From a virus, in the IMG/VR virus record IMGVR_UViG_3300045996_000919, positions 1 through 33,713 of that record: a stretch of 33,713 nucleotides of DNA; one strand, 5' to 3'. This document shows positions 15,843 through 23,517 of the stretch, one piece after another. The notes beneath the pieces were generated by a model. It saw only the letters and a program-made list of their open reading frames with translations, was not told the DNA's origin and did no database searches. The stretch's first letter is position 1. Each line of letters begins with the position of its first letter. The position numbers and the translations under genes were made by a program.

Positions 15843-16165
15843 TTTTTTAAGATAGCTGTATGAACCTGTAGCATTTCGGTAACTGCAGGATCACAACTCA
15901 TAAGGGCATAATCGTTAGTGTGAAGGATTTCGGGAGAGTCACCGGCAATATGCAAGTTTTTAATCGCTGCATAAACCGCTTTAAGTCCTCCTTCTTTCTT
16001 TAGAACCTTTTCGATCAATCCCCTAACAGTCATGTCAGGTTTTCTTAAAAAGAACGTAGCTGTTTTTGTAGTATCATCCTCATCTAAAAAAGCGGTAATC
16101 ATGTTATGCCTTACGCCTTTTTCCTTGAGTTCCTTTTCTGTTTTTTCGATTTCTTCCTGTGTCAT
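15836..16165 (-). CDS. Tail assembly chaperone (gpE/gp41-like)
   Basis: A 109-residue, mostly helical acidic protein between tail tube and tape measure: KTATFFLRKPDMTVRGLIEKVLKKEGG and an Asp/Met-rich C-terminal half ending ILKKN. It would coat the tape measure during tail assembly. The unshifted product ends at TAG 15836-15838, and the frameshifted product continues as described in the 15603-15842 entry. The assignment relies on order, size and the slippery site. Confidence 0.75.
   Translation of the reverse strand: MTQEEIEKTEKELKEKGVRHNMITAFLDEDDTTKTATFFLRKPDMTVRGLIEKVLKKEGGLKAVYAAIKNLHIAGDSPEILHTNDYALMSCDPAVTEMLQVHTAILKKN
15842..15848 (-). promoter_or_regulatory. Programmed -1 frameshift slippery site A_AAA_AAA
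   Basis: The mRNA reads TTA AAA AAA AAT TAG in the chaperone frame, so the heptamer A_AAA_AAA sits in the right register just two codons before the stop. A -1 slip enters the long open extension frame. The following bases were not folded, so a stimulatory stem-loop is not shown. Confidence 0.75.
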
Positions 16166-16184
16166 TTTTCTTCCTTTTTTTATG

Positions 16185-16616
16185 TTATGATTTGTATTCG
16201 ATATTGGAGATTACAAGATCAACATCTACTATAATGGCCCCGTCACCGGTAGCGGCCTTACGTCCGTTGTTTTTAAATCTTGCATTTTTCAAAACGTGAA
16301 CCTTAGTTACATAAGCTGAATCAACATAAGTAACGATAACGTCAAATTCCGGAATCTCCTGGATGCGCCTAGTGGTAGGCACAAGATTTTGAAACGCAGA
16401 TAAAGTACTTGCCAAGAATGAAATCTTAGCCGTAGGATTTTGTTTTCCGTGTACCCTTGCGTTAACCGCTGATCCTGCAGCGTGAACGTTTTGGATATCC
16501 TGATCGTCCGTATATTCAATAGAAGTGAAGCCGGTCATTAACTGACCCATAATCACTACCTGAATGTCTGCGTGTTCTTCGGCTTTACCGTTTATTAATG
16601 GTTGTAGATAATACAT
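16185..16616 (-). CDS. Tail tube protein
   Basis: A 143-residue beta-rich protein located directly after the sheath and before the chaperone, the fixed place of the tube gene in contractile tails. Features include MYYLQPLINGKAEEHADIQV, GFTSIEYTDDQDIQNV and a C-terminal GAIIVDVDLVISNIEYKS strand pair. The GKQNPTAKISFLAS segment is compatible with the tube fold. I identify it mainly by position and size. Confidence 0.7.
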   Translation of the reverse strand: MYYLQPLINGKAEEHADIQVVIMGQLMTGFTSIEYTDDQDIQNVHAAGSAVNARVHGKQNPTAKISFLASTLSAFQNLVPTTRRIQEIPEFDVIVTYVDSAYVTKVHVLKNARFKNNGRKAATGDGAIIVDVDLVISNIEYKS

Positions 16617-16618
16617 GA

Positions 16619-18178
16619 TTAATTAGTTATTGCTGTTGTGAAACCTACGTTAACTTCAATGGCCCTTGCCACGCCTGCAGGAAGAAGCTGTACTACTATT
16701 TCAAGAGTTGAAGTAGATACTACGTCCTGACTTGCATCAACGCTAGCCTTTCCTTTACTTAATTCACCGGCTGCAATCATTTGCTCTAGTGCTTTTTGAG
16801 CAAGAGATTCAAAATAAGTTACAGTAGCCTGCGTGAGTGTTCCGTCTTCGTTCGCATAGGTATTAGATCCCAATGCCGGAAGAAGATTAGCCCTCATTAA
16901 TCGGATAGCCTTGTCAATCGTTCTGTTTCTTTCGATATAACGATAGTCAGAGTTAGTAGCTGTTGCCGTGTGAGAATCATTCCAGTAACTGCCGGTGAAA
17001 TCAATTTCTTTCTTAGCGAATACGTAACCGTAAGCGTCAAGATTTGTAATAGTTCCGGTAGCTAAAGCGGTATAATATTGACCGTTTGCAAAAGCTACAG
17101 TCTCTAGTTCTACTCCGTTTGAAACGTTGAATTTGTCGATCCAGGCAATATCTTCCTGAACAGCAGCCAAAGAAACACAACCAAGAGCAGCACCAACAGA
17201 ACCAATAGATTTAGCTGTTGCTTTCCATAACTTGTATCCTTGTGCTGCACCGTCCTGAGCGATAGTAACAGTAACGTTAGGCGCTGTAAGAAGGTGTAGG
17301 TTCGTGTAATTTGTAGTGCTTGTAAGATCAGTATAAGTAGAGTATTCTGACTGATAAACCGCTGATAAAGGACGGTAGTTGGTTGCAAGGGTAGTTAAAA
17401 CACCTTGTAATGTAGTTGCCTGAGAAGCTGCAAAAGCAGTGGTTTTTTGGTAAATACCAATCTGTCTCATTTCTCCGCTTGCATAATTCTGCATTAGGGT
17501 AACTGAGGCGAAAGTTGTTGCATCAGAAGTAGCGTAAACACCTACATATAACTTTCCTTTAGGCTGTAACCTGAAGTACTCACTAATATGGTAATGCATG
17601 ATGTCAAGCTCAGAAGCTACACCAGCCACTACGTTTTGTGTAAGGGTTCCAGCAACTGTTCCTGTAATTGTTACCGTGTAAGGCGTCCCGGAATTTAAAA
17701 ACACTCCTTGTCCTGCAACTGCAGTAATAGTTACTGTAGCTGTAGAAGATGTAGCGGTAAATCCGTGAATATAAGTACGAGCATTAATGGCGTTTTTAAT
17801 CGCTGTCGCTGCAGTAGTAGTGGTTGTTGCGTCACCTGCGATAAAAGTGTAATCACAAAGCGTAACAGTTCCTAAAGAACTAATAGCTGAAAGAGGATTG
17901 GTAGAGTCAATGGTAGCACAAGTGATTTTTACGTTATCTCCTGTTGCTCCTGCACCTGTTACCAGGTAAGTAGCTGTCGATTTTGTTTCGTCTGAAGATG
18001 TGTTAGTGATGCCAAGATCTTCAGCACCTTCAACGGAGTAAACAACCTTTATACGGTCAGAAGAACTAAAGCCACTAGGTAACGTACCGGAATAGAACAA
18101 TAATCCAGAAACGTGGTCCGACCCGGCTAATGGTGTGTTAGTCCCTCCCTCACCTTTATTGATAACTAAACTGTTCAT
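16619..18178 (-). CDS. Contractile tail sheath protein (DUF2586-like)
   Basis: A 519-residue protein. The N-terminus LVINKGEGGTNTPLAGSDHVSGLLFYSG is typical of phage sheath proteins in Bacteroidota. A Thr/Ala-rich inserted region spans about 60-190. The C-terminal part has WNDSHTATATNSDYRYIERNRTIDKAIRLMRANLLPALG, the conserved sheath core before the C-terminal arm, and ends VEVNVGFTTAITN. It forms the contractile outer tube. The one-base stop/start overlap with the upstream small gene and close spacing to the tube gene support an operon. Confidence 0.85.
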   Translation of the reverse strand: MNSLVINKGEGGTNTPLAGSDHVSGLLFYSGTLPSGFSSSDRIKVVYSVEGAEDLGITNTSSDETKSTATYLVTGAGATGDNVKITCATIDSTNPLSAISSLGTVTLCDYTFIAGDATTTTTAATAIKNAINARTYIHGFTATSSTATVTITAVAGQGVFLNSGTPYTVTITGTVAGTLTQNVVAGVASELDIMHYHISEYFRLQPKGKLYVGVYATSDATTFASVTLMQNYASGEMRQIGIYQKTTAFAASQATTLQGVLTTLATNYRPLSAVYQSEYSTYTDLTSTTNYTNLHLLTAPNVTVTIAQDGAAQGYKLWKATAKSIGSVGAALGCVSLAAVQEDIAWIDKFNVSNGVELETVAFANGQYYTALATGTITNLDAYGYVFAKKEIDFTGSYWNDSHTATATNSDYRYIERNRTIDKAIRLMRANLLPALGSNTYANEDGTLTQATVTYFESLAQKALEQMIAAGELSKGKASVDASQDVVSTSTLEIVVQLLPAGVARAIEVNVGFTTAITN

Positions 18179-18480
18179 TATTTTTTACGTTTTTTTGATC
18201 CCTTTGATTCAGAATCGTTAGCCTCGTTTGTCTCTTGAGATTTTTCTACCACTTCAGACTCTAAAGAATCTTCAGTAACGATTTTGCCGTCTTTCTTCAC
18301 GACTACCATTTTTTTCTGAGATAGAACTGGATGCTCCATTGCTTCGTCCAAAGTCATTTCTAAATACACAGCATGGTCTTTTACATCAACCACGATGTTA
18401 GAATGATCTTTATTCATGTACCACTTAGCAATATCTTTAGCGAGTTCTAAATCGCTAGGCTTTTTGTTTTTGTCGATCAT
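18178..18480 (-). CDS. Hypothetical protein between capsid and sheath, 100 aa
   Basis: I chose the ATG at 18480 (MIDKNKKPSDLELAKDIAKWY); a longer frame reaches back into the terminator hairpin region. The C-terminus is a charged, low-complexity tail (SQETNEANDSESKGSKKRKK). The middle (YLEMTLDEAMEHPVL) resembles small proteins found after capsid genes in Bacteroidota phages. It could be a head-tail connector accessory or a capsid-stabilising protein. The role is unassigned. Confidence 0.6.
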   Translation of the reverse strand: MIDKNKKPSDLELAKDIAKWYMNKDHSNIVVDVKDHAVYLEMTLDEAMEHPVLSQKKMVVVKKDGKIVTEDSLESEVVEKSQETNEANDSESKGSKKRKK

Positions 18481-18483
18481 TTG

Positions 18484-18510
18484 AAAAATTATAAAGGGGC
18501 ACAAGGCCCC
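18484..18510 (-). terminator. Hairpin with T-rich tail after the major capsid gene
   Basis: On the minus strand, GGGGC (18510-18506), a five-base loop and GCCCC (18500-18496) are followed by TTTATAATTTTT. The stem is short (5 bp, extendable by weak pairs). It lies nine bases past the capsid stop and may act as a partial terminator or mRNA 3' end that raises capsid expression over the tail genes downstream. Confidence 0.5.
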
Positions 18511-18518
18511 GTTAATTA

Positions 18519-19457
18519 TTAAGCTGCCTGGATAAGTGCTGCTACACCTTTCTGATCGGTACGAAGCTTAGAAGCTCCATGCATTACCTCTGCCGAGAAT
18601 AATGATCCGTAGTACTCAGGTTTTCCGTTACCGTTTGAACCGGCATCGTAATAAGGAGTGATTGATCCTAAAGCGTGAGCAACAAAGCGAGGATGGTAAG
18701 CAAGTACTGCTCCGTTATCGTCAGTAGCTGCGGTGTAAGTACCGTCACCGTTGATAGTTTTAATAACTGGCGTACCAGTGTTATCGTAAACAAGAACTTC
18801 CGGACGAACATAGATATCGAAGCCCATTAAACGTGCAACTACACCATTAGGAGCAACAGCAGATCCGAATTGATAAGCTTGTACGATACCAGAAATGTTT
18901 AGGATATCATTGTTGTAGATAGAAGCAGGAACAACAAGCACACGGTTATCTTGCGGAATGTTATCGTTATCAAGAATTTTCTTAAGGTTTGTTACGTCTT
19001 GGATGGTAACCATTTTGCGAGTACCATTAGCGGTAGAGTTAATTAAGTTACCTGCAGATGTAGATCCAGTAGTACGAACGATTCTGGAAGAACCTGAAAC
19101 AGCCCAAGAGTAAAGAGTCTGAGTAGCTACAACATAAGCCAATGATTCATTCATGTTCATCAAAATAGAATCACGCTTGTTGTAATTAATTTGTAACTCC
19201 TCGATACTTTGAATTAGTACCGGATCAGTAGTGTATTGATTTAAGTTATAAGTTAACTCAGTATCAGTACGACTACCAATTGAGGCAGGGAGTACAGAAC
19301 GATTCTTTTCAATTGCTGCTGCAGCTCCAGCTTGTGGAACGTGAACTGTTTTGTATGAAACGAACTCGCTATGATCGGTTGCGCGCTTCATAAAGTCATT
19401 ATTCATGTACAGGTTATCCTGTATGTACTGACTCCAATATTCTTTTTGTAATGCCAT
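18519..19457 (-). CDS. Major capsid protein (HK97-fold type)
   Basis: A 312-residue protein with features usual for HK97-type capsid proteins of this size: an N-terminal helical region (KEYWSQYIQDNLYMNNDFM), a variable loop rich in Ala and Asn, the helix-rich middle (MVTIQDVTNLKKILDNDNIPQDNRVLVVPASIYNN), and a C-terminal domain (LGSITPYYDAGSNGN ... KPEYYGSLFSAEVMHGASKLR). It follows the protease gene as expected. A hairpin after its stop supports high expression. There is no N-terminal delta domain of obvious scaffold length, which fits the scaffold-like tail on the protease protein. Confidence 0.85.
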   Translation of the reverse strand: MALQKEYWSQYIQDNLYMNNDFMKRATDHSEFVSYKTVHVPQAGAAAAIEKNRSVLPASIGSRTDTELTYNLNQYTTDPVLIQSIEELQINYNKRDSILMNMNESLAYVVATQTLYSWAVSGSSRIVRTTGSTSAGNLINSTANGTRKMVTIQDVTNLKKILDNDNIPQDNRVLVVPASIYNNDILNISGIVQAYQFGSAVAPNGVVARLMGFDIYVRPEVLVYDNTGTPVIKTINGDGTYTAATDDNGAVLAYHPRFVAHALGSITPYYDAGSNGNGKPEYYGSLFSAEVMHGASKLRTDQKGVAALIQAA

Positions 19458-19478
19458 GTTGCTTGTTTTTTCTTGTTT

Positions 19479-19889
19479 TTAGTCGATTTTTATTACTCCG
19501 GTATTCAGGTAATTTGTTCCGTCATAAACGAATGTGAATAGATGTGATTTTGCCGAAGTCATAGTGTAAGAGGCCATTGTAATGCCTGTAGAACCTGTTA
19601 CTACACGGGTAGCGGCTGTTGCTCCGTTTACTACCTTTACATAAAGAATAGCGCCGGACTTAACACCTGAGTTAATTGTAGCTCTCAACACAAGACTAGT
19701 ATCTACTGTGATCGCTGCGTAAACTGCCGTATTCGAGCAAGTCAGCGGAGTCATTGTAGTGGTTTTGGTAGTGTTAGTGAAAGCAGTTACCGATTGCATT
19801 GAACCGGCAGGCCAGCGAACTGAAGCCTGGGCGTTTGATTCAACTGTGAACGCTAAACAGATTGCGATTAGAGCTATGATTTTTTTCAT
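19479..19889 (-). CDS. Signal-peptide protein between protease and capsid genes
   Basis: The ATG at 19889 lies one base after the protease stop. A longer frame reaches back into that gene and is not credible. The 136-residue product starts with MKKIIALIAICLAFTVESNA, a classical Sec signal (basic n-region, hydrophobic core, polar Ser-Asn-Ala-Gln-Ala cleavage region at 18-22). The mature part is Thr/Ala/Val-rich and beta-like (GVKSGAILYVKVVNGATAATR). Its slot, between protease/scaffold and major capsid, is where head decoration proteins are usually encoded, but a cytoplasmic capsid part should not carry a signal peptide. An exported phage protein or a retained N-terminus are both possible. Confidence 0.65.
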   Translation of the reverse strand: MKKIIALIAICLAFTVESNAQASVRWPAGSMQSVTAFTNTTKTTTMTPLTCSNTAVYAAITVDTSLVLRATINSGVKSGAILYVKVVNGATAATRVVTGSTGITMASYTMTSAKSHLFTFVYDGTNYLNTGVIKID

Positions 19890-19890
19890 T

Positions 19891-21012
19891 TTATTTGTTT
19901 GGTTTAAATTCTGCGTTATACAATGCGTCAAATTGCTCCGGAAACTCATTAGCCATTTTTTGAAGTCCTTTAGGATCTTTTTTGCCCCAATCAGAGTATT
20001 TCCATGATGAGCGGTCTTCTGTTGAACCTAAAGCGTTAGCTACTTTTGAAGGATCAAAGATTTTTTTAGCCGGAGTGGCCGTACTTACCTTGTCGTAAAT
20101 GTTTTTTATGAACTCGAAAGACGAACGAGAAACAGATGCGTTAGCGATTAGGGCCGCCTTTTCATCTTCTTTAATTTTCTTATCAGCAACAAGCTTGTTA
20201 GCGTAATTAGTAACGTCTTCTTTCAAAGCGTTCTTTTCAGCCTCAATAGCATCGTTTTTTTCTTTTTCAAGAGCAGTTACCTTAGCTTTTAAGGCCTGGT
20301 TCTCTGTTTTAATAGCTTTGATTGCCTCTAAGGTTGCGTTCTCTGGCGCTGCCTTATCAATACCAAGCTCGTTATTGATGTTTTCCATTTGTGGTTTTTT
20401 GGTTAGAAACTCATTGTATATTTTCTCCATTTCGAATACGTTGGTAATCTTTGGAGCTTTTACTTTTTTCTTTGTGGAAATAACCTCGTCGATGATTTTA
20501 TGCTCTAAGCATTGCTTTGCATTCATCCAGGTTTCCTTCGCCATCATTGCGACTATCTCATCATTGGATTTTCCGGTACGGTTGGTTAGGATAGTAGCGA
20601 TAGACTCATTGAATACATCCATCACTTTCTTTTCAGCCCCGCCTTTAGTATCTACTGCGTTATGAATCATGAAAATCCCGTTATCAGCCATATAGCACTT
20701 ACGGCCAGATACAGCGATAGTAGCAGCAGCCGAAGCAGCAATACCGTCTATGTAGCACTCACAAGGAACTTTTGAGTTAAGGATAGAAGCCTGAATAGCC
20801 ATAGCGTCTAACACACTACCGCCTCCTGAATTAATCCTTACATTGATTTTATTGGTACAAGTGGCTAGATATGCCATCTCGTTAGCGAAATCGGAACCGT
20901 TTACTCCATCTACATAATTTCCCATCTCATCACGGGCAGAGCCGATACGCTTATAAATGCGGATTTCGGCAACCTCTTCAGAAATGTTATTTATGTACTT
21001 GAAATTATCCAA
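19891..21012 (-). CDS. ClpP-like prohead protease with scaffold-like C-terminus
   Basis: A 373-residue protein beginning at a TTG codon (21010-21012); an upstream stop directly abuts and no ATG exists before Met30, while the beta1 strand EIRIYKRIG at 16-24 is needed for the fold. The catalytic residues are Ser94 in GIAASAA, His117 in FMIHNAV and Asp175 in HKIIDEVI; GGGS is at 63-66. Residues about 195-370 form a charged helical region (IETENQ-type coiled coil near 225-275) likely to act as scaffold, perhaps also made from an internal start at Met195 or Met209. Mature proteolysis of the head is inferred from family knowledge. Confidence 0.88.
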   Translation of the reverse strand: MDNFKYINNISEEVAEIRIYKRIGSARDEMGNYVDGVNGSDFANEMAYLATCTNKINVRINSGGGSVLDAMAIQASILNSKVPCECYIDGIAASAAATIAVSGRKCYMADNGIFMIHNAVDTKGGAEKKVMDVFNESIATILTNRTGKSNDEIVAMMAKETWMNAKQCLEHKIIDEVISTKKKVKAPKITNVFEMEKIYNEFLTKKPQMENINNELGIDKAAPENATLEAIKAIKTENQALKAKVTALEKEKNDAIEAEKNALKEDVTNYANKLVADKKIKEDEKAALIANASVSRSSFEFIKNIYDKVSTATPAKKIFDPSKVANALGSTEDRSSWKYSDWGKKDPKGLQKMANEFPEQFDALYNAEFKPNK

Positions 21013-21073
21013 TTAGTTGTATTTGTAAATAGTTGTATTGTTAAACTATTGTGAATAAAATAAAACTACTTTA

Positions 21074-21116
21074 CAAAGATTGGTCAAGTAAAAGGGGTAC
21101 TTTTAGAATTAAATAT
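21074..21116 (-). promoter_or_regulatory. Candidate late promoter, copy 1 (upstream of capsid operon)
   Basis: On the minus strand, ATATTTAATTCT (21116-21105) is followed after exactly 23 bp by AATCTTTG (21081-21074), which fits the Bacteroidota -7 box TAnnTTTG at five of six defined positions. It lies 61 bp upstream of the protease start. The 12-mer and the 23-bp spacing recur at 28258-28300 and 30010-30052. The 12-mer also lies only eight bp before the opposed 21124 gene. Confidence 0.6.
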
Positions 21117-21123
21117 TTTCTTA

Positions 21124-21507
21124 ATGAAGATTCGTTACAGCATCGAAGAGAAGCGCTCAATCCTAGACAAACAGATTGCAGAAAAAATCCCAAATGAAAT
21201 GATAAGTATTACCTACGGTATAGATGTTTCTACTCTGTACTATTGGAAAAAATCCTTAGGGTATGATCTCAGAGAAGATGTAATTGAAGAAAGAAAAAAA
21301 GCAGATTTTATTAGTGTGCAATTTCAATTAAGAGGAAATAATAAATCTTATTTTTTGGAAGATTGTTTGAGAAGAGATTGGCCCGAAGCAAGAATGGCAA
21401 GACAGATATTTGATTTTTATTACTCTATAATGAGCAACCGACCAGATTTGCAAGGGAAGGAAATGACAGAAATTAAAACCTACATTCTTAAAAACATACC
21501 TTTATAA
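21124..21507 (+). CDS. HTH-type protein in opposed four-gene cluster, 127 aa
   Basis: The N-terminal part looks like a helix-turn-helix of the transposase-OrfA type: RYSIEEKRSILDKQIAEKI (4-22) then SITYGIDVSTLYYWKKSLG (28-46). The C-terminal part is charged and helical (PEARMARQIFDFYYSIMS). It is the first of four plus-strand genes set between two minus-strand structural operons. It could be a DNA-binding regulator, for instance of the neighbouring late promoter, but the HTH call rests on spacing only. There is no DDE nuclease domain, so it is not a transposase. Confidence 0.6.
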   Translation: MKIRYSIEEKRSILDKQIAEKIPNEMISITYGIDVSTLYYWKKSLGYDLREDVIEERKKADFISVQFQLRGNNKSYFLEDCLRRDWPEARMARQIFDFYYSIMSNRPDLQGKEMTEIKTYILKNIPL

Positions 21508-21707
21508 TGAGTACAATTAATCTGCCGGATAACGCCACAGAGCAACAAGAAAGAAACTATATTGACTTTGAAACTAAAAAGTTCTTGCATAGGCTTAATA
21601 AATTAAATTTAAAATGTAAGCACGTAAGAGTAAAAGACGTTAAGATATTATTTGAACATCCGACACCTGTTAAGGCTAAACTATGGTTTCAGTTCTGGAA
21701 GAAATAA
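21507..21707 (+). CDS. Hypothetical small protein, 66 aa
   Basis: Its start overlaps the previous stop as TAATG (21505-21509), and its stop overlaps the next start in the same way. The protein is basic in its second half (LNKLNLKCKHVRVKDVKI) and ends KAKLWFQFWKK. No motif recognised. Perhaps a nucleic-acid-binding partner of the HTH protein. Confidence 0.5.
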   Translation: MSTINLPDNATEQQERNYIDFETKKFLHRLNKLNLKCKHVRVKDVKILFEHPTPVKAKLWFQFWKK

Positions 21708-21817
21708 TGCAGGACGAATACGAATCCCAATATCTTTTTAGTAGTGAAGAAATAGAGAGAAGATTAGGTTTAGAATCTTTCTATCCTACTTATCCGAGTG
21801 AACCAATAAATAAGTAA
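21707..21817 (+). CDS. Small protein, 36 aa
   Basis: ATG at 21707 overlaps the preceding TAA (TAATG) and the frame ends at TAA 21815-21817, three bases before the next gene. The product is acidic (QYLFSSEEIERRLGLE). An upstream in-frame ATG at 21683 gives eight more residues. The tight coupling supports translation, but its short size keeps confidence modest. Confidence 0.4.
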   Translation: MQDEYESQYLFSSEEIERRLGLESFYPTYPSEPINK

Positions 21818-21819
21818 AC

Positions 21820-21999
21820 ATGAAGGACGAATCAATAAATCCAAATCCGACAGCCTCTTATGGAGAGGTGAAAGAGGAGTTCAAAATACCAGTTAAAGTA
21901 ACGATAAATTCAAATGATTACGAGTGGAATAACATTAGAATACTTCTTAACGGTATGCCGGTGTCTGGCTCATATATGATTTTTGATGATAAAGATTAA
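21820..21999 (+). CDS. Small beta-rich protein, 59 aa
   Basis: ATG at 21820, TAA at 21997-21999, converging with the stop of the minus-strand fibre gene (4-bp overlap). The sequence IPVKVTINSNDYEWNNIRIL and GMPVSGSYMIFDD suggests beta strands. It is the last gene of the four-gene plus-strand group. No family recognised. Confidence 0.5.
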   Translation: MKDESINPNPTASYGEVKEEFKIPVKVTINSNDYEWNNIRILLNGMPVSGSYMIFDDKD

Positions 22000-22835
22000 A
22001 TCTCAAAATACTCATAAACAGCATTGACAATATCAATGCCGAAGGATCCTGATAAGCTCTTAAATTGAACTTTTATTGTGGTGTTTGGTGCAATATCTCC
22101 TAAGTAAGAAGCCGTAAACGATTGTCTCATTTGTGCGAAATTCGCTCCTACATCTAACTGCCAGAAAGCATATCCTGAATCTAAATCTGTAGTTGTAGTA
22201 AGGTTGTAAATCTTTGCTTCGCCTCCTGCGCCTATATGAGTTCCGGTAATATGGAAATGCCCCTTCAACCTTATGCAGATCTTTCTTGTTTTCCCATCAT
22301 TTGGAGTTGTAAAAGTCAAGCCTGTAGCATCTGCATAGGTTGTAGTTGCGTTTGTTTGAGAGGCTAATGTTAATCTTCCGCTTATTTTCTTAGCCGGTTT
22401 CCATAAGCTAAAATCTTTGGTTCCAGTACCCGTTCCTGCCTGGCTGATAACGAACTTATCTATTCTATGAACATTATTCATAGTTCCGTCCGTGTTCTGC
22501 ACAGGATCACCGGATTGAAAAGTTGAAATATCAAGAGAACCAATAAGTACATTAGTGCCTGATATGGTTCCAGAAGCTGCGGCTACTTCGTAAATCTCAC
22601 CGTTATAAAATACTGCTCCCTGTGTAACCGAAAAAGCATTACCAGCACCCGAGAAACTTCCTGTTAATACACAACCCCAAAGAATAACCACATCGTTAGT
22701 AGTGTACCCATCGTTAAGAATGGCTCTTACTGTGCTGTTGATTGTCTCAGTTTGGCTTTCTTTTAAATGGTCAATGGATCTGCCTAAAAACGGTTGGCGA
22801 GAGGTTGAAGTTGATGTATTTAGTATTTTTTTCAT
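21996..22835 (-). CDS. Tail fibre / virion surface protein, 279 aa
   Basis: The N-terminus LGRSIDHLKESQTETINSTV (17-36) is of the kind that joins fibres to baseplates. The middle is beta-rich and includes GAVFYNGEIYEVAAASG, a pattern seen in phage fibre proteins that carry an immunoglobulin-like or lectin-like fold. The C-terminus (NTTIKVQFKSLSGSFGIDIVNAVYEYFEI) resembles fibre tips. It is transcribed with the 22837-23517 and baseplate J-like genes, one base apart, well away from the main fibre at 7807. Confidence 0.65.
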   Translation of the reverse strand: MKKILNTSTSTSRQPFLGRSIDHLKESQTETINSTVRAILNDGYTTNDVVILWGCVLTGSFSGAGNAFSVTQGAVFYNGEIYEVAAASGTISGTNVLIGSLDISTFQSGDPVQNTDGTMNNVHRIDKFVISQAGTGTGTKDFSLWKPAKKISGRLTLASQTNATTTYADATGLTFTTPNDGKTRKICIRLKGHFHITGTHIGAGGEAKIYNLTTTTDLDSGYAFWQLDVGANFAQMRQSFTASYLGDIAPNTTIKVQFKSLSGSFGIDIVNAVYEYFEI

Positions 22836-22836
22836 G

Positions 22837-23517
22837 TTAGTATGTGACTATGTTGTATAATGCTCCGGCAGAGTTGTACCTATCTGCAATTTCCTTTACC
22901 ATGTTTTCCCGATTTGTAGCTGTTGATCCTAATGAGGTGTAAAGCGCCAAAGGAACGTTAATAGTAAAAGCGTATTGATTAAGTGAATAAGAAGTACCTA
23001 AAAATTGCTTTTGATTGGTATTGGTTCCAAGCTCTCCAAGGTCCGTAACCCCATCAACTCCCAGGTAAAATCCATTTATATCTATTGTATTTCGTGTGAT
23101 ATAAATTGTAGGGAGGGTAGTAGCTGTGGTGTTTAAATAAAGATTAAGAACGTATTCAAATAACATCTTTTGGTTATTGAATTTTACTCTCGAATCAGCC
23201 CCTACGAAATCATTGCATATTAATAACCAGGTGTCCTCATTTTCAAACGGCACGACACCAGTGCTTCCTTCTAAGGCTTCGTAAATCTTAATCCCGTATC
23301 TTACTTTATCTCCGGTTGTGTAAGTGACTCCGCTATTCCATTTCGCTACAGTTAAATACCCCTTTTTAAAGCTTTTGGTATTGGCAAACGTATCATTGAA
23401 CTTCCTTTGTATAGGATAAGTCAAGGTGTATAACCAAGCTAACCGGATTGGCTTTCTGAGTAACGGAGGCGTTAACTGATCTACTATTATTTTATTATCA
23501 AATAAGTAAATTGACAT
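22837..23517 (-). CDS. Tail/baseplate protein with carbohydrate-binding-like module
   Basis: A 226-residue protein in the position of gpI-like tail proteins (after J). The N-terminus PLLRKPIRLAWLYTLTYPIQ fits the helical baseplate contact of that group. At 60-97 it carries W NSGVTYTTGDKVRYGIKIYE ... DTWLLI, the same module as in the 10189 and 27274 proteins. The C-terminal half (TRNTIDINGFYLGVDGVTD) is beta-rich. Function as a fibre anchor is inference. Confidence 0.55.
   Translation of the reverse strand: MSIYLFDNKIIVDQLTPPLLRKPIRLAWLYTLTYPIQRKFNDTFANTKSFKKGYLTVAKWNSGVTYTTGDKVRYGIKIYEALEGSTGVVPFENEDTWLLICNDFVGADSRVKFNNQKMLFEYVLNLYLNTTATTLPTIYITRNTIDINGFYLGVDGVTDLGELGTNTNQKQFLGTSYSLNQYAFTINVPLALYTSLGSTATNRENMVKEIADRYNSAGALYNIVTY

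Noticed and set aside
21124-21507. Transposase (IS3 OrfA-like)
   Set aside because: Only an HTH-like N-terminus is seen; there is no DDE partner, no inverted repeats and no target duplication.
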